Source: Longimicrobiales bacterium (GTDB lineage Bacteria; Gemmatimonadota; Gemmatimonadetes; Longimicrobiales; Gaopeijiaceae). Taken from it: a stretch of DNA of 64,000 nucleotides. The first letter of the stretch is position 1; each line of letters opens with the position of its first letter. Below, piece by piece: positions 35,852 through 43,759 of the stretch. The DNA is taken from NCBI GenBank assembly GCA_951828585.1, contig OX639991.1:310001-374000 (forward strand), given 5' to 3'. Below the pieces are notes generated by a model. That model saw only the letters and a program-made list of their open reading frames with translations, made no database searches and was not told the origin of the DNA. The translations under genes and the position numbers were made by a program.

Positions 35852-36847
35852 TCAGAGTGCAGCCAGGAAGGCCATCAGCCCCTTGTTGGCCTTCCACGGG
35901 CGATCCGGCCCGGGCCCGGCGGCATCGCAGAGCGCCATTGCCTTTGCCTTCATCTCCATGTCGATCTCGGCGTAGATGTTGGTGGTATCGAGGCTGGCGT
36001 GACCGAGCCAGGCGCGGATCGTGTTCAGGTCGACTCCGGCCTGGAGAAGGTGGCAGGCACTCGTGTGGCGGATCGTGTGAGGCGTGATCCTTCTTCCGGC
36101 GAGCGATGGGGCGCGGGCCGCACAGCGCTCGACGAGGCGGTAGACCCCGAACCGCGTGTAGGGCCTTTGCAGCCGGCTGAGGAATACGGCATCGCCGGCT
36201 GCCCGTCCCTGCACGAGGTTGTTGAGCACGGATTCGGTTCGCGGCCACAGCGGACACTGTCGTTGTTTTCCGCCCTTGCCATGGATGTTGACAAGCGCGT
36301 GTCCGCCGTCGCGCCGTCCGGTCTGCAGGTCTCCGGCCACGAGTCTCGTAGCTTCGGAGGCGCGCGCCCCGGTGTTGTAGAGGAACAGGAGGAGTGCGTG
36401 TTCGATCCGGCCTCTCGGCGTCCGCCGGTCCGGGACATCGAGCAGATCGTTCACCTGGGTCTTGCCGAGCCAGCCGATCGGCTGCGGTGTCGCCTTCTTC
36501 GAGGCAATGGCGCGGATGCCGGCGCTCCACTCGATGTGTACGGGATCACGGCTGGCAACGAAGCGCGCGAAGGAGCGGATCGCCGACAGCCGCTGGTTGC
36601 GGGTCTGCACGGAACAGGCGCGGTCACTTTCGAGATGGTCGAGGAACTGCCGCACGCGCCGGGCCGTAAGATCGTGCAGCGCGAGCCGGTCGACCGGCTT
36701 GCGGGTCCTGGCGCGGACGAACGGGAGAAGGAGGGCGAAGGTGTCGCGGTAGCTCTTCTGGGTGTTGCGGGCGAGGTTGCGCTCGGTGACGATGTGCTCG
36801 GCCAGGAAGCGGCGGAGCCAGGGGCCGAGGGTGCTTGGATTACTCAT
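35852..36847 (-). CDS. ritC: Tyrosine recombinase RitC
   Basis: 331 residues. N-terminal SAM-like DNA-binding domain (NLARNTQKSYRDTFALLLPF) and catalytic domain with Arg in YNTGARASEATRL, HTIRHTSACHLLQ (His-x-x-Arg), WLGHASLDTTNIYAE (His/Trp and the Tyr nucleophile). It is the third recombinase of the RIT trio; in RITs the three genes normally overlap, but here an IS21 composite separates ritC from ritB. ATG 36847 is followed normally, yet its native ribosome site upstream may be lost to the insertion. Looks catalytically intact. Confidence 0.85.
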   Translation of the reverse strand: MSNPSTLGPWLRRFLAEHIVTERNLARNTQKSYRDTFALLLPFVRARTRKPVDRLALHDLTARRVRQFLDHLESDRACSVQTRNQRLSAIRSFARFVASRDPVHIEWSAGIRAIASKKATPQPIGWLGKTQVNDLLDVPDRRTPRGRIEHALLLFLYNTGARASEATRLVAGDLQTGRRDGGHALVNIHGKGGKQRQCPLWPRTESVLNNLVQGRAAGDAVFLSRLQRPYTRFGVYRLVERCAARAPSLAGRRITPHTIRHTSACHLLQAGVDLNTIRAWLGHASLDTTNIYAEIDMEMKAKAMALCDAAGPGPDRPWKANKGLMAFLAAL

Positions 36848-36879
36848 GGTCTCCTCCGTTGACGTAGGTGTTCCGTATT

Positions 36880-36945
36880 CCGCCGATGCCGATCACCGAT
36901 TCCGCCATGCCGATCACCGATTCCGGGGCATGCCGATCACCTTGG
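36880..36945. repeat. IS21 left-end repeats
   Basis: Three inverted copies of the end unit ATGCCGATCACC with ATTCCG between them; expected IstA binding sites. Confidence 0.7.
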
Positions 36946-37319
36946 AGGAGAGCGGAGGTCCATAGGGGCGCTGGGGTCGGGTTACGGGTTTGAAGTTTAG
37001 GGGTTGGAGGGGGTAGTCGTCGAGTGTGAAGGGACCGTTGGCAGTGTGTTGCTGGGACGGCCGGCGGGCCGGTTTTTCCGGAGGGGTGTAGGTAGGGCGA
37101 AGGTCTTCGGACGGCCTCTACGGCGCTCTGGAGAGCGGTTTTGCGAGGGAACCGGGCCATTTGTCCCGGATTGGGGGGTGCGGACGGATCCGGGCCGGCC
37201 GCAACGGAACGCCCGGACGGCCGCACGGCCCGCTCAGAGCTGTCTTTCCGTCTTTTCACCCCCGATCGCAGGGAGAGACGCGCTTCCAGAGGCATGCTTG
37301 AGCCCGGTCTCTCGGCGGA

Positions 37320-38084
37320 TCAGGCGTCGCCGGGGACGGCGTCGGCTTCCTTCGTCGAGTCGTAGAGCCTTCTCATCGATCCGCCCTTGAGGGCGATGCG
37401 GTGCGCGTTGTTGAGCAGTCTGTCGAGGATGGCGTCGCCGAAGGTGGGATCGCCGACGACCTCGTGCCAGTGCTCGACGGGGACCTGGCTGGCCAGCAGC
37501 GTGCCGCGGCGGGCGTAGCGGTCGTCGAGGACCTCGAGGAGGTCGTGCCGTCCCTGTCCCGAGAGCGAAGCGAGCCCCCAGTCGTCGAGGACGAGGAGCC
37601 ACGTCCGGGCGAGCCTCTGGATGACCTTGGGATACGACCCGTCGCCGCGGGCGAGGGTGAGTTCGTCAAGCAGGCGGGAGACGCGGTAGTAGCGCGTCGA
37701 GATTCCGGCGCGGCAGGCCTGGTGGCCCAGCGCGCACGCCAAGTAGGATTTTCCCGAGCCCGTGGCACCGCTGACGAGCACGGTTTGGCCGTCCCGGATC
37801 CACTGCCCGGAGGCGAGGCGGAGCACGAGGGATTTGTCCAGTCCGCGAGGGGCCTTGAAGTTGATGTCTTCGATGGTCGCGTCGAGGTGGAGCTTGGCGT
37901 GGCCTTTCAGTCGCTGGTAGCGGCGCTGCTTCCGTTCGGTCTTCTCGCGTTCGAGGAGCAGGGAGAGGCGGTCCTCGAAGGACAGTTCGGCGATGTCGGG
38001 CATGGCGGCCTGTTCCTGGAAGGCCTCGGCCATGCCGGAGAGCCGGAGTTCGTGAAGCAGGTCGAGGGTGGGTTGGCGAAGCAT
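37320..38084 (-). CDS. istB: IS21 helper ATPase IstB
   Basis: 254 residues, AAA+ DnaC-like helper that assembles on target DNA and activates IstA. Walker A is VLVSGATGSGKSYLACALGH, Walker B LLVLDDWGLASLS, with sensor region TLLASQVPVEHWHEVVGDPT and C-terminal GGSMRRLYDST. ATG 38084 lies six bases downstream of the original istA stop at 38090, the normal IS21 arrangement. Intact. Confidence 0.92.
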   Translation of the reverse strand: MLRQPTLDLLHELRLSGMAEAFQEQAAMPDIAELSFEDRLSLLLEREKTERKQRRYQRLKGHAKLHLDATIEDINFKAPRGLDKSLVLRLASGQWIRDGQTVLVSGATGSGKSYLACALGHQACRAGISTRYYRVSRLLDELTLARGDGSYPKVIQRLARTWLLVLDDWGLASLSGQGRHDLLEVLDDRYARRGTLLASQVPVEHWHEVVGDPTFGDAILDRLLNNAHRIALKGGSMRRLYDSTKEADAVPGDA

Positions 38085-38089
38085 GATGG

Positions 38090-38218
38090 TCAGGACTCCT
38101 TTCCATTCTGGGGAGTGTAGTACCCGGGCCCGCGGATGTTGGCGTGGTGGCCGGGGAGGGAGAGCGTGTACTGCTGGTCGTCGGCCTGGTCGAGGCCGGT
38201 CGCGAGGATGGACTTGAC
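38090..38218 (-). pseudogene. istA: istA C-terminal 43 codons, cut off by IS110
   Basis: Translates as VKSILATGLDQADDQQYTLS ... GYYTPQNGKES and stop. It continues exactly from TYR-LYS-SER at 39627 if the IS110 is removed, restoring the usual YKSVKSIL junction and a ~519-residue IstA. Confidence 0.9.
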
Positions 38219-38513
38219 GTATGTGGACGCCCCGTCGTGAGCAAGCTTGATTTCCGAACCGAGTCTGTGGCAGTGTGGTCAGGTACTGTCGTATGTTCGG
38301 CCTCTTGATGCAGCGCTTGTTGGCCGCGGGCCCGTATGGTGTTCGTGAGATCGGATCCAAATCGGACTTGCGGGCTCGATGGCCCTCCGTCAAGTGCTGG
38401 TTTTTCCGATCCCGTCTTGTCGACCGTTTGCCCTTACCCCGTTCCTTGCGTCCTGCCGCCCACTGTCTCCCGGCAGCTTCCTTGCCTTTCGCTTCTCTCC
38501 TTTCTTCGCCCGC
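38219..38513 (-). ncRNA. Candidate guide RNA region of the IS110 in istA
   Basis: Non-coding region between transposase stop and element end, closely matching 34698-34994. Positional inference. Confidence 0.3.
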
Positions 38514-39536
38514 TCAGGCCGCGGCGCGAACTTCGTAGGTCTCCTTCTTCGTGGCCAGCGCCCAGACTCTCCGCGCCGTCCTGTTGGCGAGCGCCACCGC
38601 CACCAGCTTCTTCGGCTTGCGCGCCAACATCCCGGCCAGCCACGGATCCGTCGTCTCTCCGCGGCGGACCGCGTGCCGGACGACCGCCATGGCTCCCGTG
38701 ACCAGGAGCCGCCTCAGGTCTTGTTGGCCCATCTTCGATATCCTGCCGAGCCTCGGCTTGCCGCCGGTCGTGTGCTGCCGAGGCACGAGGCCCAGCCAGG
38801 CCGAGAAGTCGCGTCCCCGCCGGAAGCTCTCCATCGGCGGCGCGAAGGCCAGGATAGCCAGGGCGGTGACCGGCCCGATGCCCGGGATCGTCATCAGGCG
38901 CGCCGTCTCTTCACACTCCCGCGCGCTCGTCCGGATCTGCCGGTCGAGTCCGTCGATCTTCTCGTCGAGATCCTCGATGCGCCCGAGTAACAGCCCGCCC
39001 AGTTCGGCGACAACCTTCGGCAGCCCACAGTCCCCGTCCTCGATCACCCCGGCCAGCTGCCCGATCCGGGCCCTGCCCTGTGGAGCCACAATGCCGTATT
39101 CGGCCAGGTGGCCCCGAAGCGCGTTGATCGTCTGCGTGCGCTGGCGCACCAGCAGGTCACGCGTGTGAAAGAGCATCGCCTGCGCCTGCTGGGCCTCGCT
39201 CTTGACCGCAACGAAGTGCATGGTCGGACGCTTCGCCGCTTCCGTGATCGCCTCCGCGTCCGCCGCGTCGTTCTTATGGCGCTTGACGAACGGCTTCACG
39301 TAGATCGGTGGCACCAGCCTCACCTCGTGGCCGAGCGCACCGATCTCCCGGCCCCAGTAGTGCGCGCTGGCGCATGCCTCCATCGCCACCGTGCTTCGCG
39401 GTTGCGACGCGAGAAAGCTCAGCAGCTTCCCCCGGCTCAGCTTCCTGCGGTACGCCACCGACCCGTCCGCCTTCGCCCCGTGCACCTGAAAGCTCCGCTT
39501 TGCCAGATCGATCCCGATGATGCTAACCTCTTCCAT
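38514..39536 (-). CDS. IS110-family transposase (intact)
   Basis: 340 residues. The DEDD domain has IIGIDLAKRSFQVHG, VAMEACASAHYW and KRHKNDAADAEAITEA; the C-terminal domain has LMTIPGIGPVTALAILAF and FSAWLGLVPRQHTTGGKPRLGRISKMG. Start ATG 39536 has a GGAGGAGACATCCAC site upstream. It is a close relative of the split copy (88 + 252 codons) at 43671/35753. Confidence 0.93.
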   Translation of the reverse strand: MEEVSIIGIDLAKRSFQVHGAKADGSVAYRRKLSRGKLLSFLASQPRSTVAMEACASAHYWGREIGALGHEVRLVPPIYVKPFVKRHKNDAADAEAITEAAKRPTMHFVAVKSEAQQAQAMLFHTRDLLVRQRTQTINALRGHLAEYGIVAPQGRARIGQLAGVIEDGDCGLPKVVAELGGLLLGRIEDLDEKIDGLDRQIRTSARECEETARLMTIPGIGPVTALAILAFAPPMESFRRGRDFSAWLGLVPRQHTTGGKPRLGRISKMGQQDLRRLLVTGAMAVVRHAVRRGETTDPWLAGMLARKPKKLVAVALANRTARRVWALATKKETYEVRAAA

Positions 39537-39572
39537 GTGGATGTCTCCTCCCTCAGATGGTCGACTAATCGC

Positions 39573-41057
39573 TCAGTACCATCTTGGCACATCGCGATGC
39601 TGCCGGGAGGGGGCGTCCACCCCATCGGACTTGTAGCTCAGCGTGCCGATGTCCAGCGCGTGGCGGCAGGCGGCCTCCAGGCGCTCGGCGCCGTAGGCCC
39701 GCAGCAGTGCCTTGAGCCCGAGGCAGCTGCGGTAGCCCTGTTCGGGGTGGGGCCGGCTGTCGAGGAGTTGTTCGACGAACGCGGCCGTGTGCGATCCGGT
39801 CCTCTGTCCCCAGGCGATCAGTCGGGACGGCGTCCAACCCGCATGGGCGCGGTGCGAGGCGGGCATGTGCGACGGTTCGGTCGCGTATCCGCCCTTCCTG
39901 TGGACCCGTAGGTGCGCGGCCACCCGGCGGTACTTGTGGAAGATCTCGACGGTCTGGGCCGTGAGCCGAACGTCGACCTCGCAGCGGCCCAGCGGGTGGG
40001 GGACGCTGTAGAGCGCGTGCTCGACCTGGATGTGGTAGTCGATGTTGACCCGCGCCTTGCGCCACTCCGCGTATTCGTAGCGCTCGGCCGGAAGCGGCTT
40101 GAGCGCCGGCCGGTCGAGATCCTCGAACCAGCTGCGGCGGCTCCCATCGGTCTTGTCGAACGGCCGCTCGTTCAGCGCGGCCAGCAGCGGCGCGATGGCG
40201 TCGCGGAGTTCGCCGAGCGAGAAGAACGTATGGTTGCGCAGCGGCGCCATGACCCAGCGCTCGACGTGTTGGACTGCGGTTTCCGCCTTGGCTTTGTCCC
40301 GAGGTGCCCGGGGCCGCGCCGGCAGCACTGCGGTTCCGTAGTGGGTGGCCAGTTCCTGGTACGTCGGGTTCAAGTCCGGCTCGTAGCGGCTGGCCTTGTG
40401 GACCGCGGCCTTCTCGTTGTCCGGGATCACGAGTTCGGGCACCCCGCCCCAAAATTCGAACATCCGGACATGCGACATCGTCCAGTCCGGCAGGGACCGG
40501 CTCCGGGTCACGTCCACGAAGGTGTAGTTCGACGCGCCGAGGACACCGACGAAGACCATGACGTCCCGCGCCTCGCCGGTCTTCCGGTCCACGACTTCGA
40601 ACTTCGGGCCCGCGTAGTCCACGAACGCCTTTTCGCCCGCCCGGTACACCTGCCGCATGACCACGTCGATCCGTCCCCGCCACGCCCTGTAGCGCTCGCA
40701 GAACCAGCTGTACCCGTAGCCGTTCGGATGCGCCGCCCGGTACTCCAGCCACAACAGCTGCAGCGTCACGCCCTTGTGGCGTTGAAGCTCCCGGTGAACC
40801 TGCTCCCAGTTCGGCTCCGGCCGGGGAACCCGCGACGGTGGCAGGGGCGGGAACAGCGCCGCCTCAAGCGCGGCGTCGTCCAGCCCCTCCGGCAACGGCC
40901 AGGAGAAGCCCCCGGCGCTTGCCCGCCGCACGTAATCGCTCACCGTGCTGTTGGCGATGCCGAGCGATCTGGCGATCTCCCGGTGGCTGCGCCCGGCCTC
41001 GTACTTCAGACGCAGCACTTCTCGAATCTTCCGCATGGACAACCTCTTCTGTGACAC
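39573..41057 (-). CDS. istA: IS21 transposase IstA, 3' end replaced by IS110 sequence
   Basis: 494 residues. N-terminal helix-turn-helix (MRKIREVLRLKYEAGRSHRE, SLGIANSTVSDYVRRA), DDE catalytic core (AFVDYAGPKFEVVDRKTGEA, MFEFWGGVPELVIPDNEKAA, RDKAKAETAVQHVERWV) and C-terminal beta-barrel region. The last native codons are LSYKS; the IS110 insertion appends a 17-residue foreign tail (DGVDAPSR...RWY) in place of 43 native codons. The catalytic residues are all upstream of the break, so the protein may still work, consistent with the same arrangement being found twice in this window. Confidence 0.88.
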   Translation of the reverse strand: MSQKRLSMRKIREVLRLKYEAGRSHREIARSLGIANSTVSDYVRRASAGGFSWPLPEGLDDAALEAALFPPLPPSRVPRPEPNWEQVHRELQRHKGVTLQLLWLEYRAAHPNGYGYSWFCERYRAWRGRIDVVMRQVYRAGEKAFVDYAGPKFEVVDRKTGEARDVMVFVGVLGASNYTFVDVTRSRSLPDWTMSHVRMFEFWGGVPELVIPDNEKAAVHKASRYEPDLNPTYQELATHYGTAVLPARPRAPRDKAKAETAVQHVERWVMAPLRNHTFFSLGELRDAIAPLLAALNERPFDKTDGSRRSWFEDLDRPALKPLPAERYEYAEWRKARVNIDYHIQVEHALYSVPHPLGRCEVDVRLTAQTVEIFHKYRRVAAHLRVHRKGGYATEPSHMPASHRAHAGWTPSRLIAWGQRTGSHTAAFVEQLLDSRPHPEQGYRSCLGLKALLRAYGAERLEAACRHALDIGTLSYKSDGVDAPSRQHRDVPRWY

Positions 41058-41146
41058 CCTCTTTCTCCTCGTCTCAAGGAACCTCTGGCGAGGATGGAAG
41101 AGGGTGTCGCTACAGCAGGTTCTCCAGCGCTCCTACTCGCTCACTC

Positions 41147-41232
41147 CAAGGTGATCGGCATGCTCTGGAATCACTGATCGGCATACTCTGGAATCGGTGA
41201 TCGGCATGAAATGGAATCACTGATCGGCATGG
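41147..41232. repeat. IS21 right-end repeats
   Basis: Four copies of TGATCGGCAT, each followed by a GGAAT a few bases on, at about 22-bp spacing. Expected IstA binding sites. Confidence 0.7.
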
Positions 41233-41239
41233 GCCGGAA

Positions 41240-42169
41240 TCAGCAGGTGTCGAAGCGGACCGAAGCCTGATGCAGCAGCTCGGGCGTCATGGACAGATAG
41301 ACTTGGGTGCCGTTGAGATCGGCGTGGCCGAGCCAGGTGGCGAGCACCGGCAGCAACCGCTGGACATCGGCGCCCTGCCGGTACCAGGACTCCAGCCGGT
41401 GGACGGCCGCGGCATGGCGCAGGGAGTGAAGGCACGGAGCTCGCCGTCCGTCATTGGGAGCACCGATTCCGGCGGCTTTGAGCAACTGGGCGAACGCGCC
41501 GTGGATTGTGCTTCTGACCAGGGGCGTGCCATCCCGGTTGGCGAGGAAGGTCGAAGCCGTGCCCTTGGGCAACGGGCGCTCTGCGCGCCTGGCGGCATAG
41601 GCCCTCAGCGCATCGGCAAGTTGCGGGGCGACAGGAACGAGGCGGGCCTTGTGGAACTTGGTGTCGCGGATGGTCAGCAGCGTATCGGGCAGGTCGGCAT
41701 CGTCGAGGGTCAGGCGCTCTGCCTCTCCCAACCGCAGCCCCGCGCCGTAGAGAAGCAGGAGCAGCGCCCGCAGGGTGTCGGCACCGAGCTGGACCGAACG
41801 CTGCCGACTGGCATCGATGGCGCCGAACAGCCGCTGCAACTCGTTGCGGGAGTATACGTAAGGCGGTGCCGGCCGCGGCCGTCGCGGCTCAGCATCGCGT
41901 GCCGGCAGCGGCGAGCCGGTCGCGTAGCCGCGGCTGATCGCGTAGCGGTAGAAGCCGGCCAGGGCGCTGTGCTTGTTGGCCCGACACGCGGTGAGTGGCC
42001 CCTTGCCGGAGAGGAAGCTGAGAACATCCGCTTCAGCGATGGCGTCGCAGCCGGTGTTTCCACCGGCATGCTTGCAGAACTGATGCAGGAGGTACGCGCC
42101 AGCGACGAACTTCGCGCCATGTGCCCGGCGCCAGGCGATATAGTCGTCAACCGCATCCCGGAGACTCAT
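41240..42169 (-). CDS. ritB: Tyrosine recombinase RitB
   Basis: 309 residues. N-terminal core-binding region (AYLLHQFCKHAGGNTGCDAI), catalytic Arg in YGAGLRLGEAERLTLDD, HSLRHAAAVHRLES (His-x-x-Arg), and TWLGHADLNGTQVYLSMTPE with the Tyr nucleophile. The ATG at 42169 overlaps the ritA stop (ATGA), showing translational coupling typical of RIT trios. The IS21 composite begins almost at its stop codon, so the extreme C-terminus may be altered. Confidence 0.87.
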   Translation of the reverse strand: MSLRDAVDDYIAWRRAHGAKFVAGAYLLHQFCKHAGGNTGCDAIAEADVLSFLSGKGPLTACRANKHSALAGFYRYAISRGYATGSPLPARDAEPRRPRPAPPYVYSRNELQRLFGAIDASRQRSVQLGADTLRALLLLLYGAGLRLGEAERLTLDDADLPDTLLTIRDTKFHKARLVPVAPQLADALRAYAARRAERPLPKGTASTFLANRDGTPLVRSTIHGAFAQLLKAAGIGAPNDGRRAPCLHSLRHAAAVHRLESWYRQGADVQRLLPVLATWLGHADLNGTQVYLSMTPELLHQASVRFDTC

Positions 42170-43236
42170 GCCAGGCCCTCCAGGTCGATGTCGGCGACCT
42201 CGCGGAGGGTGCCGAGCTGCACCTTGGCGTATACCGCGGTGGACGAGATGCTGCGATGGCCGAGGTAATCGCCAACCTCCTTGAATGACACGCCCTGGTC
42301 GAGCAGGTGCTGCGCGGCAGCATGGCGCAGCGCGTGCGGACCGCGACGCTTGCCGGTGATCCCGAGGCGATCGAGGCGTCTCCTGACGACCTGTGACATC
42401 GCGCCCCGGCCCAGCGGAAGGATCGGAGCTCTCAGCGTGAGGAACAGCGTCCTGTGGGGCCGTTGGGGACGGACCTCGGTGAGGTAACGCACGATTGCCT
42501 GCCCGACGCCGCGCGAGAGCGGGTAGTGGTGTGTCCGCCCCGGCTTGGGACAGCGTACCCGCAGCGTCTCCTCGGTCCAGTCCACATCGTCGAGCCTGAG
42601 GCCGGCGACCTCGCCCGAACGCAAGCCATACGCGATCAGCACCATCAGGATGGCGCGGTCGCGCACATCGGCCGGCCGGTCGCCCTCGGAGGTTGCGAGC
42701 AGACGCAGCACCTCGTCCCGGTCGAGCCCCTTCGGAACCGTCTCGCCGGGGTGGAAGCCCCATTCGCCAAGCCAGTCAACGAAGCGATCGACCGTGCTCT
42801 GGCAACCGGAGATCGTCTCTTCGGAACACCCGCGCTCTTTACGCATCCACGCCCCGAACACCGCAACCTCGTCGGCGTGGGCGTGCCGCACCTTGCAAGG
42901 CTCTTCGAGTAGACCGGCGAAGCGCAGCCACCGCAGGGCGTGGCCGACGAAGCACCGACGTGTCTCGGGCCGCACGCGGCGGGCGAGCAACCGGCACCCA
43001 CCGCGCTGCGCCCACTGCCTGGCCACCGCCTCGATCCGGGGCATGCTGACACGCTCGGCCTCACGCAGGTCCAGAAGCCGAACCAAACTGGTTTGAGCAG
43101 CCGCGATCCTGCGCAATGTGGATGGCCGTGCCCCCGACTGCGCACTGTGCCTGAGGTAGCGCAGCCGTTCCTCAAGCAGAGGTGCGGACCAAAGATTGGC
43201 TTTGGTGCGCGGGTCGACGAACAGATCCTCGAACAT
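42166..43236 (-). CDS. ritA: Tyrosine recombinase RitA
   Basis: 356 residues. A long N-terminal region precedes the catalytic domain: Arg in IAYGLRSGEVAGLRLDDVDW, HALRHAAAQHLLDQ, YLGHRSISSTAVYAKVQ with Tyr nucleophile. AAGGAGG lies upstream of ATG 43236. First gene of the RIT trio, close to the right inverted repeat. Together the three recombinases are thought to catalyse integration and excision of the element, acting on the ends and core site. Confidence 0.87.
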   Translation of the reverse strand: MFEDLFVDPRTKANLWSAPLLEERLRYLRHSAQSGARPSTLRRIAAAQTSLVRLLDLREAERVSMPRIEAVARQWAQRGGCRLLARRVRPETRRCFVGHALRWLRFAGLLEEPCKVRHAHADEVAVFGAWMRKERGCSEETISGCQSTVDRFVDWLGEWGFHPGETVPKGLDRDEVLRLLATSEGDRPADVRDRAILMVLIAYGLRSGEVAGLRLDDVDWTEETLRVRCPKPGRTHHYPLSRGVGQAIVRYLTEVRPQRPHRTLFLTLRAPILPLGRGAMSQVVRRRLDRLGITGKRRGPHALRHAAAQHLLDQGVSFKEVGDYLGHRSISSTAVYAKVQLGTLREVADIDLEGLA

Positions 43237-43304
43237 TGATCGTGCCTCCTTGTGTCGGTGGAGACATGATCATGGCAGACGAGGGCGTGTCAGAAAATCA
43301 TGTC

Positions 43305-43379
43305 GCGGAGACACGGAGACTTCTCATGCTTCCACGGGACGTCCGGGCGCTCCGCCACATAATCCGGGCCGCAACATAT
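43305..43379. repeat. RIT right terminal inverted repeat (75 bp)
   Basis: Begins GCGGAGACACGGAG and ends GGGCCGCAACATAT; identical to the reverse complement of 35760-35834. Imperfect similarity continues inward for about a dozen bases. Confidence 0.92.
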
Positions 43380-43380
43380 A

Positions 43381-43414
43381 CCACAAGTTATGTTGAATTC
43401 AACATAACTTGTGG
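43381..43414. repeat. 34-bp perfect palindrome at the RIT right junction
   Basis: Half-site CCACAAGTTATGTTGAA is followed by its exact reverse complement. One outer arm is the IS110 target (CTTGTGG). It resembles a tyrosine recombinase core site and has no counterpart at the left junction. Confidence 0.85.
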
Positions 43415-43671
43415 CGTTTGACGAAGGGCTTCACGTAGATCGGGGGAACCAGCCGCACCTCGTGGCCGAGCGCCGCGATCTCCCGGCCCCAGTAGTGGGC
43501 GCTGGCGCACGCCTCCATCGCCACCACACAGCGCGGCCGGGCGGCGAGAAACCCCAGAAGCTTCGCCCGGCTCAGCTTCTTGCGACACGCCACCGATCCG
43601 TCGGCCTTCGCGCCGTGGACCTGGAAGCTGTTCTTTGCCAGATCGATCCCGATGACGTTAGCCTCTTCCAT
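43408..43671 (-). pseudogene. IS110 transposase, N-terminal 88 codons (separated by RIT insertion)
   Basis: From MEEANVIGIDLAKNSFQVHG to PFVKRHK, the first half of the DEDD domain. The rest is at 34995-35753. Reading on into the RIT gives only Leu-Cys-stop. Confidence 0.9.
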
Positions 43672-43759
43672 TGGACGCCTCCTCCCTCAGATGGTCGGTA
43701 AGTGCGAAGTACCATCTTGGCACATTACGATGACGTCGGGAGGGGGCGTCCATTCCATC

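Larger units (their letters stand above)
38219..39626 (-). mobile_element. IS110-family element (1408 bp) inserted in istA
   Basis: Inserted precisely between codons TCC and GTC of istA with no target duplication. Ends GTATGTGGACGCCCC and GGGGGCGTCCACCCCATC. Same family as 34698-43759; a truncated third copy lies at 59074-59419 in the same istA position of another IS21. Confidence 0.9.
36880..41232 (-). mobile_element. IS21 element carrying an IS110 insertion in istA
   Basis: istA (41057) and istB (38084) lie in the same orientation between clusters of short repeats typical of IS21 ends. Left (36880-36945) has three copies of a GCCGATCACC-type unit; right (41147-41232) has four copies of TGATCGGCAT, each followed by a GGAAT. 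The element sits between ritB and ritC of the RIT. Exact outer borders and target duplication are uncertain because the repeats run into flanking sequence. Confidence 0.8.
35760..43407 (-). mobile_element. RIT (Recombinase-in-Trio) element, itself carrying an IS21::IS110 insertion
   Basis: Three tyrosine recombinase genes in the order ritA-ritB-ritC on the minus strand lie between identical 75-bp terminal inverted repeats. The target CTTGTG is duplicated at 35754-35759 and 43408-43413. Without the IS21 composite (about 36880-41230) the element is about 3.3 kb, a usual RIT size. The right end has 28 extra bases beyond the inverted repeat, giving a palindrome with the target. Confidence 0.85.
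34698..43759 (-). mobile_element. IS110-family element (1408 bp) split by a RIT element
   Basis: The ends match those of the uninterrupted copy at 38219-39626: left GTATGGGGACGCCCC at 34698, right GGGGGCGTCCATTCCATC ending at 43759. Removing the RIT insert plus one 6-bp target copy (7654 bp) leaves 1408 bp, exactly the length of the intact copy. The inverted repeats GGACGCCCC/GGGGCGTCC are subterminal. No target duplication, as usual for IS110. Confidence 0.85.

Noticed and set aside
34995-36530. 511-codon frame running from the RIT end through an IS110 C-terminus
   Set aside because: Only the last 252 codons are transposase; the rest is antisense or shifted ritC sequence joined by the insertion.
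41147-41232. Possible CRISPR-like short regularly spaced repeats
   Set aside because: About 22-bp period, only four copies and located exactly at an IS21 end; they are transposase binding repeats, with inverted counterparts at the other end.
35852-43236. Tn554-type transposon
   Set aside because: Tn554 has two tyrosine recombinases plus TnpC and lacks long inverted repeats; three recombinases in overlapping order with 75-bp inverted repeats fit RIT instead.
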